DNA of 52,165 nucleotides from Methylobacterium sp. BTF04 (lineage in GTDB: Bacteria; Pseudomonadota; Alphaproteobacteria; Rhizobiales; Beijerinckiaceae): NCBI RefSeq assembly GCF_010692745.1, contig NZ_JAAHTB010000030.1, positions 1-52,165 of the forward strand. The letters are read 5' to 3'. Positions 1 to 7,811 of the stretch are shown here, piece by piece. The position numbers and the translations under genes were made by a program. Under the pieces are notes generated by a model. It worked only from the letters and a program-made list of their open reading frames with translations, was not told the DNA's origin and searched no databases. Numbering within the stretch: position 1 is the first letter of the stretch; every line of letters begins with the position of its first letter.

Positions 1-86
1 TCATCGGCGATAAAAGCAGCCTCGAACACGCCATCATGGTCGGCGGGTCGACAGCCCCAGTAGGTGTTCGCTGTTTTGTACGCAAA

Positions 87-161
87 TGGCGCGCCTACGG
101 GGAGTCGAACCCCGCTCTGATCCTTGAAAGGGACCTGTCCTAACCGATAGACGATAGGCGC
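87..161 (-). tRNA. tRNA-Glu (anticodon TTC), CCA encoded
   Basis: Read on the minus strand this folds as a complete tRNA. The 7-bp acceptor stem pairs GCGCCTA with TAGGCGC. The anticodon loop is CTTTCAA with anticodon TTC (plus-strand positions 126-128). The T arm has stem CGGGG and loop TTCGACT. A genomically encoded GCCA ends at 87. TTC reads GAA/GAG, so it charges glutamate. A strong promoter lies just upstream at 182-210. Confidence 0.95.
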
Positions 162-503
162 TTTGTCTCACCAACGCCAGTTTTCTACGTTCGCACAGTC
201 GGGTAGTCAAGCGCCTGCCCCGGCCCGAGAGCATCCTTCGTTGGCAGGCGTTGGTATGCCTACCATCCTTAACCCCTGGAACCTACACACTTGGTATGAT
301 GGTAGGGGTATAAAAATATCCTGGACCGCTAGACGAAGGGCGCTCGCTGCAGCGAGGGTTCTATATGCGGCTTCCTTGGCGGGGGCAACCGGGGTCGAGG
401 CGCTAGTTTGCCGCTTGACGAACGCGGCGGTGGCCGGTTTGTCGCTGGGAGCCATCGGTGCGCCCGCCCTTCCGCGGGCGACCGGGACAACGGATCTCCT
501 GTC
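162..503. other. Intergenic region between tRNA-Glu and rlmB
   Basis: Apart from the tRNA promoter there is no credible coding frame here. TTGGTATG occurs twice (251-258 and 291-298). CCTACCATC (259-267) is the exact reverse complement of GATGGTAGG (298-306). This direct-plus-inverted arrangement could be a hairpin or an operator, but it has no T-run to make it a terminator. Confidence 0.5.
182..210 (-). promoter_or_regulatory. Sigma70-type promoter of tRNA-Glu
   Basis: On the minus strand TTGACT (210-205) and TAGAAA (187-182) are separated by exactly 17 bases, close to the housekeeping sigma consensus. The predicted transcription start falls about 12-15 bases before the mature tRNA 5' end at 161. 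Both boxes are seen directly; the assignment to tRNA-Glu follows from position. Confidence 0.7.
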
Positions 504-1310
504 ATGACGACGCGACGCGACGGCCCATCGGGCCCCAGACCCAAGCCCGGCGGCGTGCAGGACCGGTTTCGGCGCGGCCCATCCTCCGGCCCGCGCGGGG
601 CCACCGGCGACCATGTGGTGCTCTATGGCTGGCATCCCGTGGCGCAGGCCCTAGCCAACGAGGGGCGCCAGCTTCACCGTCTGCTCGCCACCGAGAACGC
701 CATCACGCGCCTCGCCGAGGAGATCGGCCCCCTGCGGATCGACCCCGAGCTGGTGCGGCCGAGCGCGATCAACGCCTTGCTCGGGCCCGACGCCGTGCAC
801 CAGGGCCTCTATCTCGAAGCCGACCCTCTGCCGGGCCCGGACCTCGACGACCTGCCGGACGACGTGCTGCTGCTGGCGCTCGATCAGATCACCGATCCGC
901 ACAATGTCGGCGCCATCGTGCGCACCGCCGCGGCCTTCGGGGTCGCCGGCATCATCACCACGGCGCGGCATTCGCCCACCGCCACCGGCGTGCTCGCCAA
1001 ATCCGCCTCCGGCGGTCTGGAGCACGTACCGCTCGTCATCGTGCGCAACCTCTCCGACGCGCTGGTGGACCTCGGCAAGCGCGGCTTCACCCGGATCGGC
1101 CTCGATTCCGATGCCGAGGTCACGCTCGATTCCATCAAGCCGACGCGTCCGGCGGTGATCGTGCTCGGCGCCGAGGGCAAGGGCCTGCGCCAGCGCACGC
1201 GCGACAATTGCGACGTGCTCGCCCGCATCCCGTTCCAGGGCGAAATCCGCAGCATCAACGTCTCGAACGCCGCCGCGATCACGCTCTACGCCCTCAGCCC
1301 GCGCGGCTGA
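504..1310 (+). CDS. rlmB: 23S rRNA (guanosine-2'-O)-methyltransferase RlmB, SpoU/TrmH family
   Basis: A 268-residue SPOUT methyltransferase predicted to 2'-O-methylate a guanosine in 23S rRNA (G2251 in E. coli) using S-adenosylmethionine. After a basic, Pro/Arg-rich N-terminal tail of about 35 residues, the substrate-binding domain starts near HVVLYGWHPV. The three SpoU motifs are present: DPHNVGAIVRTA (about residue 130), IVLGAEGKGLR, and IPFQGEIRSINVSNAAA near the C-terminus, which form the knotted cofactor site. The ATG at 504 was chosen because homology begins only after it; a longer frame upstream has no family character. Other TrmH-family methyltransferases share these motifs, so the exact target nucleotide is inferred. 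It stands alone, with a convergent gene downstream. Confidence 0.9.
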   Translation: MTTRRDGPSGPRPKPGGVQDRFRRGPSSGPRGATGDHVVLYGWHPVAQALANEGRQLHRLLATENAITRLAEEIGPLRIDPELVRPSAINALLGPDAVHQGLYLEADPLPGPDLDDLPDDVLLLALDQITDPHNVGAIVRTAAAFGVAGIITTARHSPTATGVLAKSASGGLEHVPLVIVRNLSDALVDLGKRGFTRIGLDSDAEVTLDSIKPTRPAVIVLGAEGKGLRQRTRDNCDVLARIPFQGEIRSINVSNAAAITLYALSPRG

Positions 1311-1355
1311 GGACGACTTTCCGGCCGATCGCCACGATGACGGACGTCGCCGCGC

Positions 1356-2903
1356 TCAGCGCCAGAACGGCTTGACCTCGAGCAGGTCTTCATGGGCCCT
1401 GGCCGCTGCCTTGAGCAGCGACTTGGTGTCGGCCTCGCCGTCGCCGGCGGCGAGGCCGGCCGCGAACACGGTCTCGCCGGGCACGGGTGCACCATCGCCT
1501 CCCGTGACGAGGCCGGCGAGCACCGTGTGAGCGGTGGCCATGTCGTTCAGGGCGCCGAGGTGATCCTGCAGGTCGGACAGGGCCGAGACGAAGGTCTTGT
1601 GGAGCTTGTGGGCCTTCTTCTCCGCGTAGAGGCTCGCGAAGAATTCCGAGCCGTAGCGCAGTTTCTTCGACGCGATGCGGACCTCGTGGCGGGCCTCCGC
1701 GTCGAGCCGGTCGAGATGGCGGCCGCTCTTGCGGATGCGCCGCCGGAAGCGGTCGAGGACGTCGGCGGCGAAGTCCCGGGCCGACCCGTCGCGCAGAGGC
1801 GCATCCGCGCCGGTGCGCCACGGCCCGGTCTCGAGCCAGGTCGCCAGATCGAGGATCAGGCCGCGCCAGGATTGCGATTCGAGGGTGGCGATGACGGTGT
1901 CGTGGGCGCGATCCCGCTCGGCTTCGAGGCGGGTCCGCAGGTCGAGGAGGCCGGGCTCCTCGGGCCGCCTGACGATCTCCGCCGGCAGGGTGGTCTCGAG
2001 GAAGACGTCGAGGTTGCGCGCCTGACCGAACGGCTCGGTGACCCGCTTGATCTCCTCGCGCAGGTGGTTCGCGGCGGGATCCGCGGCGAGCATCGGCTTG
2101 AACAGGCTGAAGGCCGAGCGCAGCCGGCGCAGGGCGACCCGGATCTGGTGCAGGCCCTCCGGAGCGCGCGTGTGAAGAAAGACGTCTTCGTTGAGGCGCA
2201 GATGGCGCAGGCACGCCAGCGCGATGGCGCGGAAGGCCTCTCCGGCGGTGGCTTCTTCGTCGAGGCGGATGGCGGTGGCCTTGCTCGGGCGACTGAGGCT
2301 CCCGTCGATGAGGCTGAAGCCCCGCGCACTCTTGCTCAGGGAGCCGAGTCGCAGCGGCACGGTCTCGGCCAGGGCCTGGGTCAAGGCGAAGAGGTCGCCG
2401 GGTGTGCCGTCTTCCAGTTCGAGTTCCAGCTCAGACAGGGGCACATCGCCGTCCGGCGTCTCGATCCGGCCGTGGTCCAGGGCCGCCGACAGACGCGAGG
2501 CGCCGTAGCGCACGGCGCGGGTGCTGCGCTCGACCACCGTGGAGAACATGGCGATGACGTCGGGGGCCTCGGCATCGGCCAGGATCGCCGGCACCGGCGT
2601 GTCGGCGAGCAACGTGAGATCGGGCTCGGCGCCGGAGATGTCGGTTTCCCATTCGGGACGATCGAACAGCCCGGCACCGGCGCCGTCCGCCTTCACCGTC
2701 TGGATATGGCGATCCCCGTCGATGCGCACCCGCAGGGTGAGGCCCGCCGCGCGCAGGTCGTGGCCGGCGGTGTCGAAATAGGTGGAGATGAGAACGCGCG
2801 GCTCCACCGCCTCGCCCGACTGCAGGAGGGGATGACGGCCGAGTTCGGCGAGGTCATCCCCCTCGCATTGCAGCTTCAGCTCGATCTCGCGCGGCGCGCC
2901 CAT
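1356..2903 (-). CDS. CYTH and CHAD domain-containing protein
   Basis: A 515-residue protein with an N-terminal CYTH domain and a C-terminal CHAD domain. The CYTH part opens with EIELKL, the ExExK signature that binds triphosphate groups with divalent metal. The CHAD part has the conserved histidine helices HQIRVALRRLRSAF and HEVRIASKKLRYGSEFF, which in characterised proteins bind inorganic polyphosphate. A triphosphatase or polyphosphate-linked role is therefore likely, but the substrate cannot be read from sequence. The ATG at 2903 is chosen because it places ExExK within the first ten residues, as is usual. An in-frame ATG at 2924 would add seven residues. The gene is convergent with rlmB and divergent from tlyA. 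Confidence 0.88.
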   Translation of the reverse strand: MGAPREIELKLQCEGDDLAELGRHPLLQSGEAVEPRVLISTYFDTAGHDLRAAGLTLRVRIDGDRHIQTVKADGAGAGLFDRPEWETDISGAEPDLTLLADTPVPAILADAEAPDVIAMFSTVVERSTRAVRYGASRLSAALDHGRIETPDGDVPLSELELELEDGTPGDLFALTQALAETVPLRLGSLSKSARGFSLIDGSLSRPSKATAIRLDEEATAGEAFRAIALACLRHLRLNEDVFLHTRAPEGLHQIRVALRRLRSAFSLFKPMLAADPAANHLREEIKRVTEPFGQARNLDVFLETTLPAEIVRRPEEPGLLDLRTRLEAERDRAHDTVIATLESQSWRGLILDLATWLETGPWRTGADAPLRDGSARDFAADVLDRFRRRIRKSGRHLDRLDAEARHEVRIASKKLRYGSEFFASLYAEKKAHKLHKTFVSALSDLQDHLGALNDMATAHTVLAGLVTGGDGAPVPGETVFAAGLAAGDGEADTKSLLKAAARAHEDLLEVKPFWR

Positions 2904-3181
2904 GATCCGTCCTGTTCCCGTCATCGGTGTTTCATACGTGGTGTGTCGGCATCTGGTTGTCGGCGTCGATCCGGAGACCAGGCGTCGATACAACCACAAA
3001 GCGGTGGCCGCCCGCTCCGTTCCCATCGGGAAACGGGCCGGATTCTCCGCCCATCTATGGGACATCACAGGGTGTGGACGCGACCGGAAACTTGAGATTT
3101 CCGTTCGCGCACCGAACTTTGTGGTGTAGCGGGTGGGCCGACGGCGCATGGCGCGCACACCCAAACCCTTGAGTTCATGAG

Positions 3182-3949
3182 ATGACGCGGGACCGGCTCA
3201 GGGCCGACCAACTCCTGGTCGAGCGCGGCCATTTCGAGAGCCGGGCGCGGGCGCAGGCGGCCATCGCCGCCGGTCTGGTCCGGGCCGACGGCCGCGTGGT
3301 GCTGCGCGCCTCCGACCGCATCGCTCCGGGCGCGCGGATCGAGGCCAGGGCGCCACATCCCTTCGTGTCGCGCGGCGGCCTGAAACTGCAGGCCGGTCTC
3401 GACGCCTTCGGATTCGATCCGGCCGGGTGCGTATGCCTCGATGTCGGCGCCTCCACCGGCGGCTTCACCGACCTGCTGCTCAGGCGCGGCGCCGCCCAGG
3501 TCTACGCCGTCGATGTCGGGCGCGAGCAGTTGCACGCCACGCTGCGCGGCGACCCGCGGGTGGTCAGCCTGGAAGGCACCGATGCGCGCGCCCTCGACGG
3601 CACCCTGATCCCGCGGGCTCCGGATCTCTGCGCCATCGACGTGAGCTTCATCGCCCTGCGCCTCGTCCTGCCGGCGGTGATCCCGCTGCTGGCCGACGGG
3701 GCGGCGCTCGCCGCGCTGATCAAGCCGCAATTCGAGGCCGGGCGTGAGCGGATCGGACGCGGCGGGATCGTGCGGGACGCGGCCGTCCACGCCGCGGTCT
3801 GCGCCGAGGTCGTGGATTGCGTCAAAGACCTCGGCCTCTCCGTCCTCGGCGTGATCCCATCCCCCGTCGCGGGCGGCGACGGCAATCGCGAGTTCCTGAT
3901 CGGGGCACGCCTCTCGCAGGCCCGTGCCGCCATGAAAGCAGTGTTATGA
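3182..3949 (+). CDS. tlyA: TlyA family rRNA (cytidine-2'-O)-methyltransferase
   Basis: A 255-residue protein with an S4 RNA-binding domain (about residues 4-62, starting RADQLLVERG) followed by an FtsJ/RrmJ-type methyltransferase fold. The cofactor motif CLDVGASTGGFTDLLLRRGA is at about residues 83-102, and AIDVSFIALR marks the later active-site strand. TlyA enzymes 2'-O-methylate cytidines in 16S and/or 23S rRNA and are often misannotated as haemolysins. The stop overlaps the next start in an ATGA quartet (3946-3949), so it is translationally coupled to the second RNA methyltransferase. Confidence 0.9.
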   Translation: MTRDRLRADQLLVERGHFESRARAQAAIAAGLVRADGRVVLRASDRIAPGARIEARAPHPFVSRGGLKLQAGLDAFGFDPAGCVCLDVGASTGGFTDLLLRRGAAQVYAVDVGREQLHATLRGDPRVVSLEGTDARALDGTLIPRAPDLCAIDVSFIALRLVLPAVIPLLADGAALAALIKPQFEAGRERIGRGGIVRDAAVHAAVCAEVVDCVKDLGLSVLGVIPSPVAGGDGNREFLIGARLSQARAAMKAVL

Positions 3950-5199
3950 CCGACTTCCAGACCGAAACCGTCGCGATCCGCAGGCTCGGCGCCCGCGGCG
4001 ACGGCATGGCGGAGGACGGGACCGCCGTGGCTCTGGCGCTGCCGGGCGAGCGCGTCGCCATCCGCCGCGACGGTGCGCGCGGTCAGCTCGTCTCCGTCGA
4101 GACGGCCTCGCCCGATCGGATCGATCCGTTCTGCCAGTATTTCGGCACCTGCGGCGGGTGCGCGGTCCAGCATCTGGCGCCCGAGCCCTATGCCGCGTGG
4201 AAGCGCGGGCTCCTCGTCCAAGCTCTGTCGCAGGCCGGCCTCGCCTGCGAGCCCGAACCGCTGCAGGACGCCCACGGCGAGGGACGGCGGCGCTTGACGC
4301 TCCACGTCCGCGCCGTGGACGGCCGCGCGCGCGCCGGCTTGATGGCGGCCCGCAGCCACGACCTCGTGGCCATCGACCATTGCCCGATCACCGTGCCCGC
4401 CCTGCACCGCGCTCCCGCCGTGGCGGAGGCGCTGAGCGCGCCGCTCGGGCACGGCCGCAAACCCCTCGACGTGGCGATCACCGCGACGCAAGCCGGGCTC
4501 GACGTGGATTTGCGCGGCCACGGCCCGGTGGCCGATGGCGTCCGCGCGGTCCTGGTGCGGCTCGCGGGCGAACTCGACCTCGCCCGCCTGTCCCTGCACG
4601 GGGAGGTGGTGGTGGAGCGCCGCGCGCCGGTGGTGCCGACGGGCGGCACCGGCCTCGTGCCGCCACCGGGCGGCTTCCTCCAGGCCACGGCAGCGGGGGA
4701 GGCGGCGCTCACGACGGCGATGCTCGGCGCGCTCGACAAGAAGACCAAGCGCGTCGTCGACCTGTTCTCGGGCAGCGGCCCGTTCAGCCTCGCGCTCGCC
4801 CGCACCTGCGACGTCCACGCGGTGGAGGGCGATGCCGGCTCGCTGGCGAGCCTCGACCGGGCAGTGCGGGCGACGCCGTCCTTGCGCCGGGTGACCACGG
4901 AGCGCCGCGATCTGTTCCGGCGCCCGCTGCTCCCCATCGAGCTCGATACCTACGACGCGGTGGTGTTCGATCCGCCCCGCGCCGGTGCCGGGGCGCAGGC
5001 GACGCGCATCGCCGAATCTAAGGTCCCCCTGGTGGTCGGCGTGGCCTGCGATGCCGGCACCTTCGCGCGCGATGCCGCGACCCTGGTCGCCGGCGGCTAC
5101 AGCCTGGAGCGGGTGACGCCCGTCGATCAATTCAAGTATTCCGCCCATGTGGAGGTGGTCGGGGTGTTCCGCCGGGCCCCGGTGCGGCGCAAGCGCTGA
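3946..5199 (+). CDS. Class I SAM-dependent RNA (uracil-5)-methyltransferase, RumA/TrmA family
   Basis: A 417-residue member of the 23S rRNA/tRNA uracil-C5 methyltransferase family (COG2265). A TRAM-like segment occupies about the first 55 residues. CQYFGTCGGC (about 62-71) supplies three of the four cysteines expected for a [4Fe-4S] cluster. The methyltransferase fold has VVDLFSGSGPFSLALA, then VFDPPRAGAG, the likely nucleophile in VACDAGTFARD (the family more often has SCNP), and a terminal FKYSAHVEVVGVF matching the family end. RlmD-like m5U1939 activity is probable, but TrmA- or RlmC-like specificity cannot be excluded. The start at 3946 overlaps the tlyA stop by four bases. Confidence 0.86.
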   Translation: MTDFQTETVAIRRLGARGDGMAEDGTAVALALPGERVAIRRDGARGQLVSVETASPDRIDPFCQYFGTCGGCAVQHLAPEPYAAWKRGLLVQALSQAGLACEPEPLQDAHGEGRRRLTLHVRAVDGRARAGLMAARSHDLVAIDHCPITVPALHRAPAVAEALSAPLGHGRKPLDVAITATQAGLDVDLRGHGPVADGVRAVLVRLAGELDLARLSLHGEVVVERRAPVVPTGGTGLVPPPGGFLQATAAGEAALTTAMLGALDKKTKRVVDLFSGSGPFSLALARTCDVHAVEGDAGSLASLDRAVRATPSLRRVTTERRDLFRRPLLPIELDTYDAVVFDPPRAGAGAQATRIAESKVPLVVGVACDAGTFARDAATLVAGGYSLERVTPVDQFKYSAHVEVVGVFRRAPVRRKR

Positions 5200-5304
5200 G
5201 GCCGACCGCGCGACGACCCGGCCGCGACACCGTCGTTTTTCGAGAGCGCGTTTTCTTCGCGGGCGCCGAGTCCACCTTGGTCGAGACCGCCCTAGATCGG
5301 TGGC

Positions 5305-5751
5305 ATGCGCACCGTCCTGCTTGCCCTCGGCCTCCTTCCCATCCTCGTCCTGCCGGCGACAGCCGATGGGTGCGGCGATCTCATCGGCAAGGTCGTGGCC
5401 GGCACGCAGGCGACGCTGGTCAAGCGCACCCTCGACTTCGCCGAGCTGTCGGCCGCCGACGGGATCGGCATGACGCTGGCCTGCGGCGACCTCTCGGCGG
5501 TGGGGCTGCAATTCAAGGGATCGCCGCTGCCGGAGAGCTATTTCCCGCTCTTCGGGCGGGCCGGTCAGGCCACCACCGGCATCGCCGCCGACATCATCGA
5601 GGCCGCAGCCCGCAAGGCCCGCGAGAGCGCCCTGACCACGCGCCACAGCAACGTCGATGCCGGGGATGCGCTCGTCACCTGCTCGCTCTCGACGCCCGCC
5701 GGTGGCCCCATCACCGCCTGCGCGGTGATCGACAAGGACGACAAGCACTGA
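5305..5751 (+). CDS. Secreted protein of unknown function
   Basis: A 148-residue protein with a clear Sec signal peptide: a short basic start, then a leucine-rich core LLALGLLPILVLPAT with cleavage likely before DGCGD. The mature part has three cysteines (in DGCGD, LACGD and LVTCS) plus one near the C-terminus, so disulfides in the periplasm are possible. I recognise no family. It starts 105 bases after the methyltransferase gene, far enough to be a separate unit. Confidence 0.7.
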   Translation: MRTVLLALGLLPILVLPATADGCGDLIGKVVAGTQATLVKRTLDFAELSAADGIGMTLACGDLSAVGLQFKGSPLPESYFPLFGRAGQATTGIAADIIEAAARKARESALTTRHSNVDAGDALVTCSLSTPAGGPITACAVIDKDDKH

Positions 5752-5787
5752 CGGCCGGCCCGGGCAGATGGCCGAGGTGTTGCATCC

Positions 5788-5865
5788 TCACGGACGCATG
5801 GCGATGAGCATATAGCCGGAATAGGCCAGCGCCGCGGCCATCATGAAATACACGTTGGTGTCCAT
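5788..5865 (-). CDS. Candidate 25-residue single-span membrane protein
   Basis: A short frame beginning MDTNVYFMMAAALAYSGYML and ending in IAMRP. It is almost entirely one hydrophobic helix with a positively charged C-terminal end, as in many genuine small bacterial membrane proteins. No convincing ribosome binding site is visible, so expression is uncertain. It diverges from the 6023 gene, and a CtrA-type site lies between them. It could be a chance frame. Confidence 0.4.
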   Translation of the reverse strand: MDTNVYFMMAAALAYSGYMLIAMRP

Positions 5866-5946
5866 CGGCGCGTTGGTAGTGGGGCGGCGGCGGAGCGGTC
5901 GAGCGGGCGATGCGTCGCTGCGGCAATCCTGCCACGGCGGGAGCCC

Positions 5947-5962
5947 TTAAGGTCCGGTTAAC
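5947..5962. promoter_or_regulatory. Predicted CtrA binding site
   Basis: TTAA (5947-5950), seven bases, TTAAC (5958-5962) matches the full alphaproteobacterial CtrA consensus TTAA-N7-TTAAC. It sits about 60 bases before the start of the gene at 6023 and about 80 bases before the divergent small frame at 5865. A second identical-class site lies at 7106-7121. Confidence 0.5.
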
Positions 5963-6022
5963 CATGAGGCGTCGATCCTGGCGCGTGGTTGTCGGCGTCC
6001 CGACGCCCTCACCGAGGAACCG

Positions 6023-6385
6023 ATGCGCCGTCCGATCCTCGCCTTCCTCGCCGGTGTCACGGCCGGTTTTGGAGTTGCCATCCCGGCTTCGAAGGCGCAG
6101 GAGCCGCTCTTCCTGCGCATCAGGCCGGCCGGGGAGGCGCCCGCTTCCCTCGGCGACGCAGGCGTCTCGGACGAGAGGGTCGCCCGGGACGCTCGGGCGC
6201 GCGCCCAAGCGGTGTGGGACCGCGCCGACCGGCGTGCCCGCATCGCCATCGCTTCGATCTGCACCGGCTGCCTGGCGCCGGAGCGGGCACCATCCGCCGC
6301 ATCGCCGGTCCGGCCCGAGACGGTGGAATACACCGTTCCCGCCGCCGCCCCGCCTTCCTCCTTCGCACAGACAGGTGCCCCATGA
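6023..6385 (+). CDS. Exported protein of unknown function
   Basis: A 120-residue protein with an N-terminal signal-like segment, ILAFLAGVTAGFGVAIPASKA, and probable cleavage before QEPLF. The rest is rich in Ala, Arg and Pro, with one CTGC cysteine pair near residue 80 that could form a disulfide or bind a metal. I know no family for it. Its stop overlaps the next start in an ATGA quartet (6382-6385). A CtrA-type site lies upstream. Confidence 0.62.
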   Translation: MRRPILAFLAGVTAGFGVAIPASKAQEPLFLRIRPAGEAPASLGDAGVSDERVARDARARAQAVWDRADRRARIAIASICTGCLAPERAPSAASPVRPETVEYTVPAAAPPSSFAQTGAP

Positions 6386-6756
6386 CGCAGTCCCACCCCA
6401 CCAGCGGCGCCGAGCCGGATCCGGCCTGCCCGGTCTCCCTCGACGTTCTCGGCCAGGTCTACCGCGCCGATGAGGACGATCTGCCCGAGATCCTGGCGGC
6501 GATGCCCGCCACCACCCGCGCGAAGCTCGCGGTCTACCTCTACGGCAAGAGCCACATGCACCAGCTCGGCCTGCGCGTGGCGCGGGCCTGCGAGCGCGAC
6601 GATCTCGTGCGGGTCGCCGGCGAGATCGGGTCCGTGGTCCACGGCCAGTCGCAGATGAAGCCGCCGCGCCCGGCAGTGCCGACCCCGGCGGCCCCTGCAC
6701 CCGCCAAGAAGATCAGTCTCGGCGGCTCCGCGGCCAAGGGTCGTTCGTTCGACTGA
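6382..6756 (+). CDS. Cytosolic protein of unknown function
   Basis: A 124-residue protein coupled to the upstream gene by a four-base overlap. The central part (about 20-90, from SLDVLGQVYRADEDDLPEIL) is predicted helical and compact, with a conserved-looking YLYGKSHMHQLGLRVARAC stretch. The C-terminus is a Pro/Ala linker followed by a short basic tail. No signal peptide or membrane segment is present. I do not recognise the family. Confidence 0.65.
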   Translation: MTQSHPTSGAEPDPACPVSLDVLGQVYRADEDDLPEILAAMPATTRAKLAVYLYGKSHMHQLGLRVARACERDDLVRVAGEIGSVVHGQSQMKPPRPAVPTPAAPAPAKKISLGGSAAKGRSFD

Positions 6757-6821
6757 TGCCAAGGCGTGAAGACGCCAGGGCCAGGCATGGCGCCGCCAGC
6801 CGGGGTCCGAGGAGTGTGAGC

Positions 6822-7082
6822 ATGTTCGGTTCTTGGTGGAAACTCGGCATGGACGCGACGTTGCTCGCCCTGGAATCGCAGCAGGTGATCGGCCTGCGGA
6901 TGGCGAAGCTCTCGCTCGGTGGGGCCGCGGCGCAGGCTGAAGCGCAGCGCATGGTGTCGGAAAAGATCGCGGCCGCCAACGAAGCGGCTGTGCTGATGGC
7001 GACCGGCGGCTCGACCCAAACCATCGTCGCCGGCTATCGCCGCAAGGTGCGGGCGAACGTCCGCCGCCTGTCCAAGGGCTGA
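6822..7082 (+). CDS. Small amphipathic helical protein, phasin-like
   Basis: An 86-residue, all-helical protein beginning MFGSWWKLGMDATLLALESQ, with Ala-rich amphipathic repeats and a basic C-terminus. The pattern resembles short alphaproteobacterial proteins related to phasins, but similarity is only in style and function is unknown. GAGGAG about nine bases before the ATG supports this start over the longer frame. It lies between the 6382 gene and the DUF2934 gene in the same direction. Confidence 0.68.
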   Translation: MFGSWWKLGMDATLLALESQQVIGLRMAKLSLGGAAAQAEAQRMVSEKIAAANEAAVLMATGGSTQTIVAGYRRKVRANVRRLSKG

Positions 7083-7105
7083 GCCGCAGCTCCTGCGGCT
7101 CCCCG

Positions 7106-7121
7106 TTAACCGGCGCTTAAC
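7106..7121. promoter_or_regulatory. Predicted CtrA binding site
   Basis: TTAA (7106-7109), seven bases, TTAAC (7117-7121) is an exact match to the full CtrA consensus. It lies about 43 bases before the DUF2934 gene start at 7164, a typical promoter position. Confidence 0.55.
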
Positions 7122-7163
7122 CATCCGCTTTCATCGTCCGAAGGAACGGACGAGGAGAGTGAG

Positions 7164-7601
7164 ATGAATCCCTTCGAGCATCAGGTACGCGAACGCGCCT
7201 ATTTCATCTGGGAAGGCGAGGGCCGTGTGATCGGCAACGCCGAGGCGCATTGGCTGCGGGCCGAGAACGAATTGCACCGGGCCGCCGGCCCGTTGGTGGT
7301 CCAGGCGTCCACCGCGGACATCACCGCGGCGCCGAGCCCCGCCGTGACCCTCGACAAGACCCTGAAGGCCAAGGCGAGCCGCACCCGCAGCGCCACCGCC
7401 AAGGCCGACGAGAAGGCCAAGGCTCCCGCCAAATCCGTGAAGGCGCTGGCCAAGTCGGCCGCCGTCAAGTCCGCCACCGCCAAGTCCGCCACGAAAGCCC
7501 CCACCGCCAAGGCGCCGGTCGCCAAAGTCGCGACCACCAAGCCGGTGGCCCGTGCGAAGGCCCCCCGGTCCAGCGCCGGTTCGAGCGCCAGCATTCACTG
7601 A
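7164..7601 (+). CDS. DUF2934 protein with histone-H1-like Lys/Ala tail
   Basis: A 145-residue two-part protein. Residues 1-40 match the DUF2934 pattern (RERAYFIWEGEGR then AEAHWLRAENEL). From about residue 65 to the end it is a low-complexity tail of AKS/AKAP/ATK repeats, essentially Lys, Ala, Ser, Thr and Pro, like the tails of histone H1 and bacterial H1-like proteins that bind DNA non-specifically. A nucleoid-associated role is a reasonable inference, not proven. A GAGGAG motif precedes the ATG. Upstream is a CtrA-type site and downstream a strong hairpin terminator, so it is probably a single-gene unit. Confidence 0.8.
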   Translation: MNPFEHQVRERAYFIWEGEGRVIGNAEAHWLRAENELHRAAGPLVVQASTADITAAPSPAVTLDKTLKAKASRTRSATAKADEKAKAPAKSVKALAKSAAVKSATAKSATKAPTAKAPVAKVATTKPVARAKAPRSSAGSSASIH

Positions 7602-7629
7602 TCGCCGGTCGCGGCGACGGTCCATCCCG

Positions 7630-7663
7630 AGAGCCCGCTGCCCCACAGGGGTGAGCGGGCTCT
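7630..7663 (+). terminator. Hairpin terminator after the DUF2934 gene
   Basis: AGAGCCCGCT (7630-7639) pairs perfectly with AGCGGGCTCT (7654-7663), and an inner CCCC-ACA-GGGG stem fills the loop. Only a weak pyrimidine-rich stretch follows, so termination strength is uncertain. Confidence 0.7.
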
Positions 7664-7811
7664 CTGTCGTTCCGGCCCAGCGCGTCTCGCGAGTCGCGGT
7701 CCCAGGCTGGAGAGCGGGACAGCATCGGGAACGGGTGCCGGGCGCGACGTGTTGTACGGCCAAGCATCCGCCGCGCGCTGCGGCTCCCCATCCAGTCCTG
7801 CGAGGACCGTC

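Noticed and set aside
34..234. Minus-strand frame over the tRNA-Glu gene
   Set aside because: It overlaps the complete tRNA and its promoter, and has no family character.
163..507. 114-residue plus-strand frame before rlmB
   Set aside because: Shifts between tRNA-promoter text, repeat text and rlmB leader; no ribosome binding site or domain.
1392..3095. 567-residue frame opposite the CYTH-CHAD gene
   Set aside because: It is a high-GC antisense shadow; the minus-strand protein has clear domains.
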